64,000 nt of DNA from Pachyseris speciosa (GCA_016490735.1 JAEMWC010000124.1:1241001-1305000); one strand, 5' to 3'. Shown: positions 30,960 to 41,968, numbered from the stretch's first letter. Made by a program: numbers and translations. The notes: a model not told the origin generated them from the letters alone.

Positions 30960-31080
30960 CCAGCCAATTAGAGAAAAGAGGTGAGCGACACCACAATAAT
31001 GCCCTATTAGCAGTGTAACCGTGTCACCCAATTAGACAAGAGGGGCTGCAGAGTATGCACACCCAATTAGACACAAGGAG
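30960..31080. promoter_or_regulatory. Four ATTAGA-type direct repeats near the end of Polinton B
   Basis: CCAATTAGAGAAAAGAGG (30962), CCCTATTAG (about 31001), CCCAATTAGACAAGAGGG (31027) and CCCAATTAGACACAAGG (31061) are spaced at roughly 35-45 bp. The same four occur in the right repeat (54507-54630). Spacing and duplication suggest binding sites for a replication or transcription protein (inference). Confidence 0.7.
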
Positions 31081-31140
31081 TACCAAGGTATTCCAGCGAA
31101 ACCAGCCGGAAATTTTTTCAGTGAAAATATAGGCAGGAGA

Positions 31141-34100
31141 ATGGCAACATCCCCGCGCAAAGCGGAACAAACCGAGGCAACCGAGCCGTACGACGAGTCC
31201 GCCATCTTGGTATATCTTGACACGGTGTTCGGGGAGCGGCCCGTGCCAGCACCCCGCGGAAAGAGGCCACCAGTTCCCGCTCCTCGCAGAAAGAGGCCAG
31301 TCGAGGAGGAGCCGTTCTTCGAATGGCTCGACAGAATGTTGGCGCAGGAGAGAGACCGCCAGTCCCTACCCCCGCAGACAGCGGCGAGTCCCCGTTCTTG
31401 AACCACAGTCTACATTTGGAATTATTCCTCGCCCACCCAGACGGCGAGTAGCCGAAACTTTTGCCCCCGTTGAATTTCAAGGTGTGGAAAAAGAAAGTGG
31501 AAGGCGCCAAATCTTGTGGCATATCCCCGGACAAGATCTCGCCGACAATCGCGATCACACACAAGAAATGATGGAACTTCTTCGCCAAAATGTCGACATT
31601 TCTTTCTTCTTGAGACACACAACTACCAATGTTCTTCGCAACGTTTGAGACCGGTGACGAAATTGAATTCCAAGACAACAAAAACACCCGCTCCCCATGG
31701 CTCACCAACACCGCAGCCGCGGAAGAATGGTTGAGGCAGCGGGAGAGAGAAAGGCTGGAGCAGCAAGTTGCACGCCCCAATACAAAATGGGTCTTTGAAA
31801 GGTACCGTCACCTTGACTTCAAAGTTTTGTTAGATCGACAACCTCTCCTCGGAACCGGCCCACTTCCAAACTGGCTGCGTAACTTGGCAAGAGGCAACCA
31901 AGCCATGATTTCTCTCGACACCTTTCGCGACAACCTATGCTTCTGGCGTTGCTTGGCGGTGCATCGCGGCGCAAGGCCAGACAGATGCGAGCGGGCCTGT
32001 CGCGAGTTGGCAAAAAGCTATCTAGATCTGCCTATGAGCCCACAAGACACAGCCAAAACCTCCCTCGACGAATTGGACAACATTGAAAGATATTTCAATA
32101 AGCTTCTCCCTCCAACCAAATGGCTTGGCATTCGCGTTTACGAGCCCGAGCCAACAAACGACAAACCCATTTGACATCTGCGGCGAACTCCAAACCCCAA
32201 GTTGAAAGACATTCTGACAATTGGCATTTAAGGTCAAGTAATACGGGCAACATTTTGTTTCAACTTGTCACGCAACACTGTTGCATTGCAAGTGGAAAAG
32301 CGATTTTGCCCGTATTACCGCTTGCGTATTCAACTTGTCACGCAACAAATTTCAGTGTTGCAAGTTGTAGCTAATTAAAAAAATCCTGCGTTGTGATTGG
32401 TCAACAGTCTATTTTGTGTGTGAACAAACAATGGCGGACGCTGTGGTCTTCCGAAGAAAGCGAGCGATAGCCGCCCTTGGGTTAATTTTATTACTCGAGG
32501 AAGAGAAACAGCGCCCCGTAAAATAAGCCGAAAGGTTTACATGAGGGACTAGATTGCTTTGCGGGAAGAAAGAGGGATTTTCCACCAGCTCGTAAAGGAA
32601 CTTGAAACGGGAGATCATGCGGCTTAGAAGAATTTTTCCGCATGTCGAAACAGCAATTTTGTTTTCTGGTGGAAAAAGTATCGCCTTTTATCCAGTCAGC
32701 CTCATTATTTTCTTCCGCCATTTTTTATTCCCGTCCAAAGTTGCCAGAGGTCGAGCGCGCGTGCTAACTATATTTCCCGCGCTTTTAGTGCAGAAATTCG
32801 GCCAGTCACAAGCGTTGTGATGCGTGGCACGTTGTGACGCAAGTGATAAATTTGAAAGTTTGTTGCAAGAAGTAGAACTCGGGTCTACTTTGCGCAACAT
32901 GTTGCCACAACTTGCAACACTGAAATTTGTTGCGTGACAAGTTAAACACGCAGGCGGTAATACGGGCAAAATCGCTTTTGAACTTGCAATGCAACAATGT
33001 TTCGCGACAAGTTGAAACAAAATGTTGCCCGTATTACTTGACCCTTACGAAGGACAATTTCCAAACTCGCAAACCTGTACAAATGTGCCCAATGCGAGCA
33101 GAGATTCACAGGACTTGGGGATCTCCACCGCCACGCAAACGGAAGATGTGCCAATTGCGAAACAAAAATTCGCTGCTGGTCGAAACCTCTCGAAAAGCCC
33201 TCAACCACAGTTGAAAAGGCTTTCTTCCCACGAAACACAAGGTTCTCCACCACTGTCTGTCGTTGGATGGAAAAAGAGGCGGAAAAACGAGGAACCCACA
33301 TCCACCACGCGCTTTGTGGGCATGGAGGCGAGAGGCATATCGAGAAAGGCTTTGTGGATGGGTACGACCCTACAACCAAAACAATCTTTCAATTCCACGG
33401 CTGCGCATACCACGGCTGCCGCAGATGTTTTCCCGAAGACAGAGACGAAAAGTTCGAGGACGGGGACACGCTCGAAGATCGCTGGAGAAGAACCCGAAAT
33501 CGCACTGCGCAGCTTCGCGAGGCCGGCTTCGAAGTTGTGGAGAAGTGGGGCTGCGAAGTTGGCCCTCTCCCCAGAAAATACCACCGCGTGGCATTCACAG
33601 AAAGCTATCCTCACGCAATAATCTACGACTTCGAAGCATTCGGGGATAGCGACCGCCGAAAAGAACATACGCCGTCCCTCACAATCGAAAACGTTCACAC
33701 CCCAATTTCCGTCTCCATTGCCGACACATTCAGCCGAGAGCCCACACACATTTGCAACAAAGACCCCCTCAAATTGGTCTTTCTTTTCCTGGAAGAGTTG
33801 CACCAGCGAGGGGAGAAAATTCGAAAGGCTGTGAGAGCAAAGTTTTTCCCTCCCGACACCGGTTTTCTTCCAAAAGCACAACGCGAACACATCGAAAATT
33901 GGTGCAACAAAGTCCCAACCCTCGGGTTCGACTCTGGGAAATACGATTTGAACCTGATTCGAAACCAGTTCGTGGAACAGCTTTGCGAGGGGAACACAAA
34001 CGTGAAAGTGGGAAAACAAGCCAACCGGTTCATGTACCTTCTCGAACCAAACTCTCGATTCCTCGACATTGTCAACTACACCGGTCCAGGAACCAGATAC

Positions 34101-36075
34101 GACAAATGGGTGAAAGCATCCGAGTGTGAGGGAGAGAAGTCGTGGTTCCCCTACGACTGGTTCGATTCGCCTGACAAACTCTATTTCCCTTGGCTTCCCC
34201 CCCACTCGGAATGGTATTCCAAATGCGCAACGAACACGTGCTGAGAGAAGAAGAGCACGCAAGATGTGTCCAGTTGGTTCCAGGACAGGGGAATGAAAAC
34301 AATCGCCGACTGGCTGCAGTACTATAACAACTTGGATGTAGCCCCAGGCCTGGAAGCAGTGGAAAAAATGCGGGCCTTCTACACCAAGAAAGGAATCTAC
34401 ATGAAAGACGCGATGTCGATCCCCGGGGTAAGCATCCACTATCTCCCGCGGCGCAATCAAACGAGGGGCGGACCTTTGGACCCCAAGGAAAGAAGCTTTC
34501 GACATGTTGAAAGGGGCGGTGGTCGGTGAGCCAAGTATTGTTTTCACAAGGTACCACGAAGTTCAAAAACCAAAAATCCGAGACCACCAATATCAAAACC
34601 CCCACCTCTGCCAGAAAATCCTCGGCTATGACGCCAACGCGTTGTACCTGTCGACAATTGCACAGGACATGCCTTGCGGCCCGGAAAAAGTTTCTCACTA
34701 CACAGAGCCGGCCAGAGCTCAGACAGAGGTGGACATCCAGATTCCCGAACGTTTGTGACCCAAGTTCGAGGAGATGTGCCCATTCTTCCACAACACGGAA
34801 GTGCCGGCCGAAGCTGTCCCCCAACACATGTTCGACTATTTGGAGAGAACCGGAAGGGCTCGTGGGAATGGAAGGAAGTTGGTCGGCGCGCTTTCTGCAA
34901 AGAAGATACTCCTCTTCGCCCCTCTGCTGCAGTGGTACATCGACCACCGTGCAAGGATAACAGCAGTGTATCGTACAATTGACTGCAAAGCCGCCAAACC
35001 CTTTGTCTGGTTCGTGGAAGAAGTCACAAAAGCCAGGAGAACCGGGGACACCGACAAAAGCAAAGCACTTCTCGCCGACATGTTCAAACTGCTTGGGAAC
35101 AGTGCGTACGGGAAAATGATCGAGGCAGTCGAGCGGCAGACGAACGTGACCTACAGAAAAGACGAGAAGACTGTCGACCGGACAATGCGTAGTCGAGGAT
35201 CTCGAGGAAATCGGCAGCGCGTACGAGCTGGAAAAACGAAAGGCAAAGGTGACGATCAATCGTCCCTTCCAGATCGGAAACGCAGTGTACCAACTCGCAA
35301 AGCTGCGGATGCTGGAATTCTACTACGACTTTTTGGACAAGTACGTTGACCGGAAAGACTTCGAGTTGATGCAAATGGATACCGACAGCAACTATCTGGC
35401 GATATCGGGGGAGAAGCTGGAGGATGTCGTGCTTCCGTGCATGCGAAAGGAATTCGAGGCCGACAAAAAGAACTGGCTGGCGTGGGACAAGTGGAGCGGC
35501 CGGACGCCAAGGCTGTTCAAACTCGAGTGTGTGGGAGAGCGGATGATTGCGCTCTGCTTGAAGTGCTACTTCGTGGATGTCGACGGAAAGTACGCGAAGT
35601 TCTCCTCAAAGCGAAGCGGCAAAACGAAATTCGTTGGGAGCGGTTCGAAGCTGCGCTCGAGGGACACAAGGACATGGCGGAGAACACAGGCTTCCGAATG
35701 CACGAGGAGGAGATGGTCACATATCGTCAGAGGAAACTGGGACTTTCTGCCTAATACGACAAGCGATACGTGTTGCCCGACGGAATACACACAGAACCGA
35801 TCGAGTACCACCTTTTGAATGAGTTTCGACGTTATATGGAGCGGCAAAACATAATTCCTGTTTGCACACAGACGCAAAGACCAACAAGAATCATTGTTTG
35901 CACGAGATGCAGGGGATGCAAATTACAAGATGCCTGCTTGGTTTGTTTGCGAGAAGACAAATTGCACAGATTACCTGAGTTCTCAACATTGTATTCTGAC
36001 AAGTACCATGAAATTATTCCAAGGAGTTATTACGAAAGGAAGAGATGGGTGGAGAATCTCAAAAGTCTGAAGTGA
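31141..36075 (+). pseudogene. DNA polymerase B (protein-primed type), Polinton B, frameshifted and interrupted
   Basis: ATG 31141 lies in the terminal repeat, after a TGAAAATATAGG box. The Pro-rich leader (residues 1-57) is followed by frames at about 31217-31648 and 31629-32174. A MITE (32231-33044) interrupts the gene, then 33060-34244, 34266-34529, 34504-34758, 34774-35190, 35190-35650 and 35650-36075 continue it. Exonuclease motifs: YDFEAF (about 33629), GFDSGKYDLNLI (about 33926), YNNLDVAP (about 34320). Polymerase motifs: YDANALYLS (A, 34627), KLLGNSAYGK (B, 35087), MDTDSNYLA (C, 35376). A Cys-rich tail (CTRCRGCKLQDACLVC) ends at the TGA at 36075. About six frame changes, so the enzyme is not expressed intact. 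Convergent with the integrase, which stops at 36078. Confidence 0.92.
32231..33044. mobile_element. PIF/Harbinger-type MITE, 814 bp, in the polymerase gene
   Basis: Ends AGGTCAAGTAATACGGGCAA and the complement of GGGTCAAGTAATACGGGCAA, flanked by TTA at 32228-32230 and 33045-33047. A 3-bp TTA/TAA duplication is typical of Harbinger. Subterminal CAACTTGTCACGCAACA repeats occur in both arms. Removing one TTA and the insert lets the polymerase frame resume (Ile-Tyr-Glu-Gly junction), which validates the boundaries. Confidence 0.92.
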
Positions 36076-36077
36076 GG

Positions 36078-36119
36078 TTAGTCGGGAGCAACTGTATTTG
36101 GTGGAAAAACCATCAATTC

Positions 36120-36150
<31 letters not shown>

Positions 36151-36265
36151 TTAGAACTTATATAGCGCATTTTCCATGTGTATATGATCAATGCGCTTTA
36201 CAAGCAGATGAAATTGGAATTTGGAAATGTTGGTTTTTCTGGAAAGGGGAAAACCGGAGGACCCG

Positions 36266-36309
<44 letters not shown>

Positions 36310-37310
36310 AATCCACATATGACGTCGAGTCCGGAATCGAACCCGGGCCACATTGGTGGAAGGCGAGTGCTCTCACCACTGCGCCAACCCTGCTCCCCAA
36401 TTCTTCCCGCACGAAGCTACGTTTTGGCCCGCCACGAATCCAATACAAAACAGGTTGGTTCCGTTTTGCCATTGCCCACTCGACGGGGTAAGTTCGCAAA
36501 GACCAAAAATGATCAGTCGCCCTTCGCACGCCTCCCTCCAACTCCCCCGGCTGGAAAAGAAATCGAAAGCGTGTTCCAAGGGGCAGCTTTCTTTCTTCCT
36601 TGCCGACAGGTCTTCCATACGGAGCTGTGGCTGGTTCTGCGAATACCCTTTGTCGTTTTATCACATCGACAGGCTTGGGATCTATCAACCGCGTGACTTG
36701 GTTGTTGTTCGCAGCAACAACCCGCGGAAGCCGCTGTACCCACTCCAGTGCCCGCTCCCCTTCGGGCAGGCGCATTTCCAACGCGTATTGGTGGCGAAAC
36801 AACCCCTCCGCCAGCGTTCGGTTCCACCGCTCCACAATTGCTTGGTCGCGTTGTACTTCGGGATGCCCACGTCGGATGGCTGTGCCATTTGCGAGACAGC
36901 ACCCATGAATTTTCGCCCAGTGTCGACTTGCAGCAGTTTCGGCCATTGCAGCGGACCGCGTTTGTAAATTTTCTCGAAAGCCGCAGCAACTTCTTCCGCG
37001 CACTTTGTGGAGAGAGGCTCGGCCTCTTTGTATCTGCTCGCCACATCCACAAATGTCAGCGCGTACTTCCAGAGTTTGCCCCCAACCCTGTCGTGTGGCA
37101 AGAAAAGCAGGTCAGCCTGGTGTACCGCGTTGGGAATGGACACGTCGAACTTCGGGCGAGGAATTTTCGGGGGCGGGGGAGAAAAATTTGCCAAACAGCC
37201 TGTTTGTGCAACCATCTCTTCGCAACCGCTTCCGGGATTCTGGCTTCTTGCGCCAATTTTTTTGCGGCACCCCACCCATTCCAATATCCTTCGGGACTGT
37301 AATAGATTCG
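36078..37310 (-). pseudogene. DDE integrase, Polinton B, frameshifted
   Basis: Three minus-strand frames. The N-terminal part (about 37310-37160) reads YYSPEGYWNGWGAAKKLAQ and VAKRWLHKQAVWQI. The core (about 37190-36900) has PKFDVSIPNAVHQADLLFLP, FVDVASRYKEAEPL (first Asp) and LLQVDTGRKFMGAV (second Asp). The last part (36900-36398) has QRDQAIVERWNRTLAEGLF (Glu) and the C-terminal domain. All three catalytic residues survive but in different frames. A SINE at 36121-36397 separates the last dozen codons from the rest. It would process element ends and join them to host DNA. The truncated integrase at 60.1 kb is its close relative. Confidence 0.9.
36121..36397 (-). mobile_element. tRNA-derived SINE in the integrase 3' end
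   Basis: Minus-strand tRNA head with box A-like TGGCGCAGTGGTGAGAG and box B GGTTCGATTCC, a body with CTCCGAGAGGTTTTTCTCCG, and an (ATT)n tail (36121-36150). Flanked by CAATTCT at 36114-36120 and 36398-36404. The integrase frame continues beyond it to a stop at 36078. Confidence 0.88.
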
Positions 37311-37342
37311 CGAAGTCCGCTGTTCTTCCCGTTTCGAAGGAA

Positions 37343-37854
37343 CGTTTGCACATATATATCCGAAAGAAAAAGTCGGCGTTGTTCGGAATCGAGATTGGAG
37401 AAGAAGAGAAACAAAAAGCTTGGCAGGCGTTCGCTGCTCTCAACCCACCTGCGCGCGAAGAAAAAACCGAATGGCATTGCGAAGAGAAGATGGAGGAAAG
37501 ATGGGAAGATTGCGAGCTTCTGTGCCGAAAATGCGGGATGGTACAAAAACTCGACACACTGCTCCTCCCCCGCAGAGAAGAGAGAGGCTGGCTGCCAGTT
37601 GTGATTTCCCAAACCCACATCCGCAAAACTCTGGAAAGATACAACATTCTAACGCAGTGAACACCCAGGCGTTGCCTGGAGGACGAGAGTGTGGCGCGGC
37701 GCGGTGGGAGTTTTTGGGAAATGTCATACACGAGTTCGCGAACTTTCCCGAATCAGACAAGCGGTCGGTGAATTACGTTTGTTTCTTTCACGAGTATTTC
37801 GAAGCGGTTCCAGGGGAAGTTTGGCCGCGTAAAATTTCGCAAGAATTTCACTAG
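37343..37854 (+). pseudogene. Zinc-ribbon protein, Polinton B
   Basis: A TATATATCC box at about 37352 sits at its 5' side. The first frame to TGA at 37660 has EWHCEEKMEERWEDCELLCR and KCGMVQKLDT (a C-x2-C-G knuckle resembling transcription-factor zinc ribbons) and THIRKTLERYNI. After a frameshift a second frame ends NFPESDKRSVNYVCFFHEYF at 37854. No clear ATG. A late transcription factor is conceivable from the zinc knuckle and viral context, but this is only an inference. Confidence 0.45.
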
Positions 37855-37923
37855 CTTTTGAGAAAATCCGACCAAAGACACGGCAAAAGGCGAAAGAAAG
37901 GTTCGACAGGTGGTGGAACGTTG

Positions 37924-38443
37924 TCAATTCACAGTGAAATGTTCGGCGTACTTCGCCAGGATTTTTTCGGGGATTTCCATGCGGTGGTCGGAAACGAAGT
38001 CGTCGATCATTTTCAGCTTGTCGAGAAACTTCTCTGCGTCGAAAGGTTCTTCCCTGAGATGGAACCGGATAGCATCCAGTATTTTTTTGTATTCCACTGG
38101 GGCGAAGCTGGCCTTTTCGGCCTTTCTGTCGTATTTCTTCGCCATCGCGACAATTTTCACGACAGCACCAATCGCTGTCAGCCCGGCAATGACAGCAGGA
38201 TTGAGAGTAATCCCTCCCGCGACAGCTCCAGTCAAAACAGCTTTTCCAGCAACCACGTTGCAAAGCAAGTTTTGTACGCTGAAACGTTCGGAAAAGTTTT
38301 TCGTAGCCCCAATGTTTCTTGTGGTGAAAAGCGAAGAGCCGCTTCAACATATCGACAGTGTCCTTCGGAAGGGTCGGGTCGATGTGGTTGAAGTCAAAGA
38401 TGTTGAGAGGGGGAGGCCGAGGTTTTCTTTTCAGAACCCGCAT
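37924..38443 (-). pseudogene. Small membrane protein, Polinton B
   Basis: ATG at 38443 (MRVLKRKPRPPPLNIFDFNH). The frame changes near 38275. The remainder has a Gly/Ala-rich hydrophobic stretch (AVLTGAVAGGITLNPAVIAG and LTAIGAVVKIVA) and a helical tail (EEPFDAEKFLDKLKMIDDFV), stop at 37924. Probably two membrane passes. The layout (charged N-terminus, hydrophobic hairpin, helical tail) is shared with the gene at 24.2-24.55 kb. Function unknown. Confidence 0.6.
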
Positions 38444-38464
38444 TGTATATTTTCGGAAAAAATG

Positions 38465-38638
38465 TCAGAAGACGGTGTCGTAAGAAGAGCCAGCTGGTTT
38501 TGCTGCGAGCATGGCTGCGCGAAGTTTTTCCCGCTCGTGCCACTTCGGTTTGCGCGCGCGCAGTGTGCAGGGGCAAACCAGCCGACACTTGTCGCACCAG
38601 GTGTATCTGCAAAGAAAGCTGTCGATTTGGGAGTCCAT
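38465..38638 (-). CDS. 57-residue Cys-rich protein, Polinton B
   Basis: Intact frame starting MDSQIDSFLCRYTWCDKCR. The spacing C-x4-C-x2-C-x4-C-x-C suggests a small zinc knuckle, followed by a basic helix (RARKPKWHEREKLRAAML). It sits between the fibre gene and the membrane protein on the same strand, so likely co-transcribed. No family recognised. Confidence 0.5.
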   Translation of the reverse strand: MDSQIDSFLCRYTWCDKCRLVCPCTLRARKPKWHEREKLRAAMLAAKPAGSSYDTVF

Positions 38639-38658
38639 GTATTGAAACGTGAAACCTT

Positions 38659-40781
38659 TCAGGACACGAGGTCGAATTCCACTTTTGCGAGGTTGTTTTT
38701 AAGCCCTTTCATCTCAAACAAAAGGCGGTGAATATTCGTGAGGGAGGAAACGAATTGAGTGGTGTTCCACCACCCGTCCACCCCGCGGCCGATACTGTGT
38801 TCGTTTGTCGACCGCAACGCCCCATTTCGGTCAAAGGTTTTGTAACGGAAAACCACACCTCTCTCCAAAGGTTCCGAAAATAGAACCTCGATGTGTTCAA
38901 TCTTTTTGAAAAGCGACAACGGCAACATATCCTCCAGCGTGAAACTGAAGAAACTGTCGGTATCCCGAGAACCGGAAAGGGAGGCACTTTTCACTCGATA
39001 ACGCATGCCCGGCCAAAACACCGGTTTTGAAAAGCGGACGGCGCCGTCTCGGTCCGTGAACAAAAGGTCGTCATTGTCATAAACCGCATTGTTAGTTTAA
39101 TTCAAATTCCCTCCCAATTTCGGTTGGTGAATCAAATAAGTGTTCATGTCAAGGTCCTTCAGCATTGTCATTTTCCCATCTGTTCCCTCGAACAACGTTG
39201 CTCCCTCATCTTTGACATAGTGCCCGTCCAGGTCCAAATCATCGCCCAGTTTCGGTTGGTAAAGGGAAAGCCCATCCAGATCCAGGGCAGCTCCCATTAT
39301 CATCCCACCCACGCTTCCGTGGAATAACGTTAGGCCGCCGCTGTGAAGGTTTTTGCCATTCAAATCCAAGTCGGTTTGCATGGTCATTCTTCCATTTTCC
39401 CCAGTCCAGACCTGATCAAAGACAGACGAAGGCACATTCGAAACCAACCCCTGGACACAAGGTATCGAATCCGTTGACATTCCATGCAAATCGAGATAGA
39501 TGTAGTTGGGGTCGCGCTCGACCAGCTGTGAAATTGCAGCAAAGTTTTCACAAAGGACGCAGCCGAACCGATCGCAGGGTTTTCGAGGCCTGCCGCGCTA
39601 TCGAAATCGTGGTCCCGCTGGCGTTAACACTGACAGTCCGCATCTCTGGCGGAAAGTATTCGACAACGAAGGCCAAGAGGCAGTTTGAAGAGATTGAACC
39701 CGAGGCGCGAGCAGTACTGGTTGCGGCAATCATCGTCTTTCTTCAACGTGAAGAAGTACGCCCTTTTGTCGATCGAATGGGGTGAGGCAGCCAAGTCGTT
39801 GATGCGCAGAACTGTGATGTTGTTTTCACTCGAAGACTCGTTGATGTAGTCCATCAGATATTCGAAGGGGCTCGGTTGGTGGCCGGAACAAATGAGCCGC
39901 ATCGACATATCTTTTGTTGACACCATCGCCAGTGTTCACGGGGTCTTTGACGTTCGCAATTTCGTTGTTGTGTATATCGATTGCCCCCGCCATTTGCCCG
40001 CCCTCAAGTTTGAGAAAAGGCGCTTGGTCGACATAAATTTTGTTTGCAACATCTTTGTCGGCTGCTGGTGCCCCGACATTTTGTGATTGTCCAGACCCAG
40101 ATCCCCGTACACTGCTGTTGACCCATCTCTTCGGACGAAATACTCGTCGACATATCGTTTGTTCACTGCGTCTGCCGCGGAGAGATATGGGGCAAGGTCG
40201 GTGATCGCGTTGTCGTTCATGTTCAAGTCTTTTTGCGCGATCACGTCGAATTTGGTTCGCAGTCCCTCATCCACGTATTTTTTGTTGGCAGCGTTTTCAG
40301 CGGGGATGCTGGAATCAACGTCTTTCAAATCTTCAATGGCATACCCAGCCATATTCAGATCACCCAGTGCCGGGTCGCTTCCGTCCCGTTTCAAACAAAG
40401 CGTGATTTCAGAGTCGACATAGCTTTTGTTCGTGTCATCGAGGTCGTTCACAGCGTAAACCATGTTGGTGACAAGGTTTCGCCCCATGTCGAGATCGCCT
40501 GTCATCGCGATGCTGCCGTCTCTTTTGAAGTCATCCGAGCCGGTCGGGACTTATGGCCCTTGCGGGCCTTGCGCACCTGGTGGTCCTTGCAGTCCTCTTG
40601 TCCCTCGAGGCCCCGCAGGCCCGTGTGGACCGGTTGGACCTTGCACGCCGGTCGGTCCTGCGGGACCGGGATCTCCTTTCTCTCCATGTCGGCCTCGCGG
40701 ACAAGGAGGACCACGGGGGCCGGGTTTTCCTTCTCCCACTCTTCGAAAAAAGCTTCCTGGAAGTTCGTTCAACCACCCCAT
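38659..40781 (-). pseudogene. Collagen-stalk fibre protein with tail-fibre-like repeats, Polinton B
   Basis: ATG at 40781. After ~18 residues a collagen-like Gly-X-Y stretch of about 19 triplets runs to a stop near 40551. In the next frame repeats of the form [15 protein letters not shown]...NKSYVD, LGDLNMAGYAIEDLKDV and QKDLNMNDNAITDL (40520-39936) follow, spaced ~45 residues, each ending in N/K-Y-V-D. A third frame (39926-39624) and a fourth (39489-39097) carry further DLDLNGK and LDLDGLSLYQPKLG repeats. The last (39063-38659) is a C-terminal domain rich in aromatic residues. Such repeats occur in phage tail fibres; a trimeric receptor-binding spike is inferred. It follows the ATPase by 7 bases. 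Confidence 0.8.
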
Positions 40782-40788
40782 GGCTTTT

Positions 40789-41420
40789 CTATATTTTCTC
40801 GTCGAAATTTTTCTTTATTTCTTTCCTCGGCTTGTCGTAATAAAAAAGAAAATTTTTGCTGCTTGAACGGTCCAGAAGGACGGGATCCACCCCCAGATCG
40901 GCGGCGATCCGCCTGTTCTCTCTTGGAAGGAAAGAAAAAATGCAGAATTGGCTGCAGTTGTCGCGGATGTTCTTGGGAGTTTTGAAAAAGTCCTGCGAAA
41001 GATAAATCACAGCGCAGTTGCGGTGCCGCCCGTTTATGAGATAGTTTATTATGTCGTCTTGGTTCTTTTCGTAAACCAGGTCGTCGAACACGACAATTTT
41101 CTGGTTGTCGGGCGGGAGATCCTCGAGCGGAACAATGTCGTCGCCGGGATGCGCTTCGACGACTTCATAGCCGACCTTGGGGTTGATTCTTTCGGCGAAG
41201 TCCCCCAGAAGCGCCTGGTATTTGTTTTGGTGAAGGTTCTTCGAGAAAAGCAGAACCTTGTCGAACTCCAACAGCTGGTAAAGCATCTGCAGCAGGATGT
41301 TTGTCTTGCCGGAACCGCTGGGCCCACAAATCAGCATCCAGAAAATGTCCTCGGCATGGACGGGTCGCCTTGCAGCCAATTTGTTTTCACAGAGCCGGGA
41401 TCATAGTTCGGAATTTTCAT
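40789..41420 (-). pseudogene. Packaging ATPase (FtsK/A32 type), Polinton B
   Basis: The true start is probably ATG 41420 (MKIPNYDPGSVKTNWLQGDP), downstream of a TATATGGAG box. A frameshift near 41360 leads into the main frame. Walker A is LICGPSGSGKTNILLQML (about 41340). Walker B is IVVFDDLV (about 41098). The later AVIYLSQDFFKTPKNIR (about 41010) is the conserved strand of the family, and the C-terminus has RENRRIAADLGVDP. It would drive genome packaging. About 200 residues, the usual size. Apart from the N-terminal frameshift the catalytic body is intact. Confidence 0.9.
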
Positions 41421-41447
41421 TCTCCATATACTCCTCCGCGAGAAATT
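41421..41447. promoter_or_regulatory. Shared divergent promoter
   Basis: 27 bases between the ATPase start (minus) and the ATG at 41448 (plus). Contains CTCCATATACTCC, a TATA-like core readable on both strands. Inferred. Confidence 0.45.
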
Positions 41448-41813
41448 ATGTCTTGGAAGAAGCGACGAGAGCGAGCGGCGACCGAAGCCGCGCTGGAGAA
41501 ACAAGAAGACGAGATCTGGCAAGCTTTCAAACGAGACAAACTCGCAAAGGCGATGGGGGAAATCAAAGCGGAGCGGGTTTTCAAACCGATCACAAAACGG
41601 TTGGGCGACCCCACCCAGGCTGAACAACCACCTGAAGAGGGCCCAGACTACGCGATGGAGGAGTTCGACAGAATCAACCCGTTCGATTGGGAGAATTTTC
41701 AGCCGGAGGCCGCCCCCACACCTCCTCCTTCGCCAGTCGACGACGAAGACGAATTAGGCGAAATGAAGAGGACGAAGCAACAGTTACTGCATCTGAGGGA
41801 GAAGGAGACTTGA
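41448..41813 (+). CDS. Charged accessory protein, Polinton B
   Basis: 121 codons, intact. The basic helical N-terminus (MSWKKRRERAATEAALEKQE) is followed by KAMGEIKAERVFKPITKRL, then an acidic Pro-rich tail (APTPPPSPVDDEDELGEM). Divergent from the ATPase. Probably an internal virion or assembly protein by position; no known domain. It ends just before the composite insertion. Confidence 0.55.
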   Translation: MSWKKRRERAATEAALEKQEDEIWQAFKRDKLAKAMGEIKAERVFKPITKRLGDPTQAEQPPEEGPDYAMEEFDRINPFDWENFQPEAAPTPPPSPVDDEDELGEMKRTKQQLLHLREKET

Positions 41814-41920
41814 TCACAAACAGACATGACCAAGAGTTTGTTTCTCGAAAGACACAGACATATGAAGATGACATTTGCACCAAGTTAGATAATTATGAAC
41901 GACTTCCTTGTTTACATAAA

Positions 41921-41937
41921 AATTTGGTTTATCAACG

Positions 41938-41968
<31 letters not shown>

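Larger units (their letters stand above)
30682..31310 (+). repeat. Left terminal inverted repeat of Polinton B
   Basis: Pairs with 54270-54915. Contains two hairpins, CTCGCC-type short repeats (30798-30860), four ATTAG-type motifs, and the start plus first ~57 codons of an open frame (from ATG 31141). Confidence 0.93.

Noticed and set aside
33201..34547. 448-codon minus-strand open frame, the second longest in the window
   Set aside because: It is exactly antisense to the exonuclease/polymerase part of Polinton B, which has recognisable motifs on the plus strand; its translation is low-complexity Phe/Val/Ser-rich.
34072..35259. 395-codon minus-strand open frame
   Set aside because: Antisense of polymerase motifs A and B; a shadow of GC-rich coding sequence.
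36320..36400. A functional tRNA gene inside Polinton B
   Set aside because: The tRNA-like head continues into a SINE body and an (ATT)n tail flanked by duplicated CAATTCT.
40551..40781. A host fibrillar collagen exon
   Set aside because: The Gly-X-Y stretch is short, follows an ATG 7 bases after the viral ATPase, and leads into fibre-type repeats within the element boundaries.
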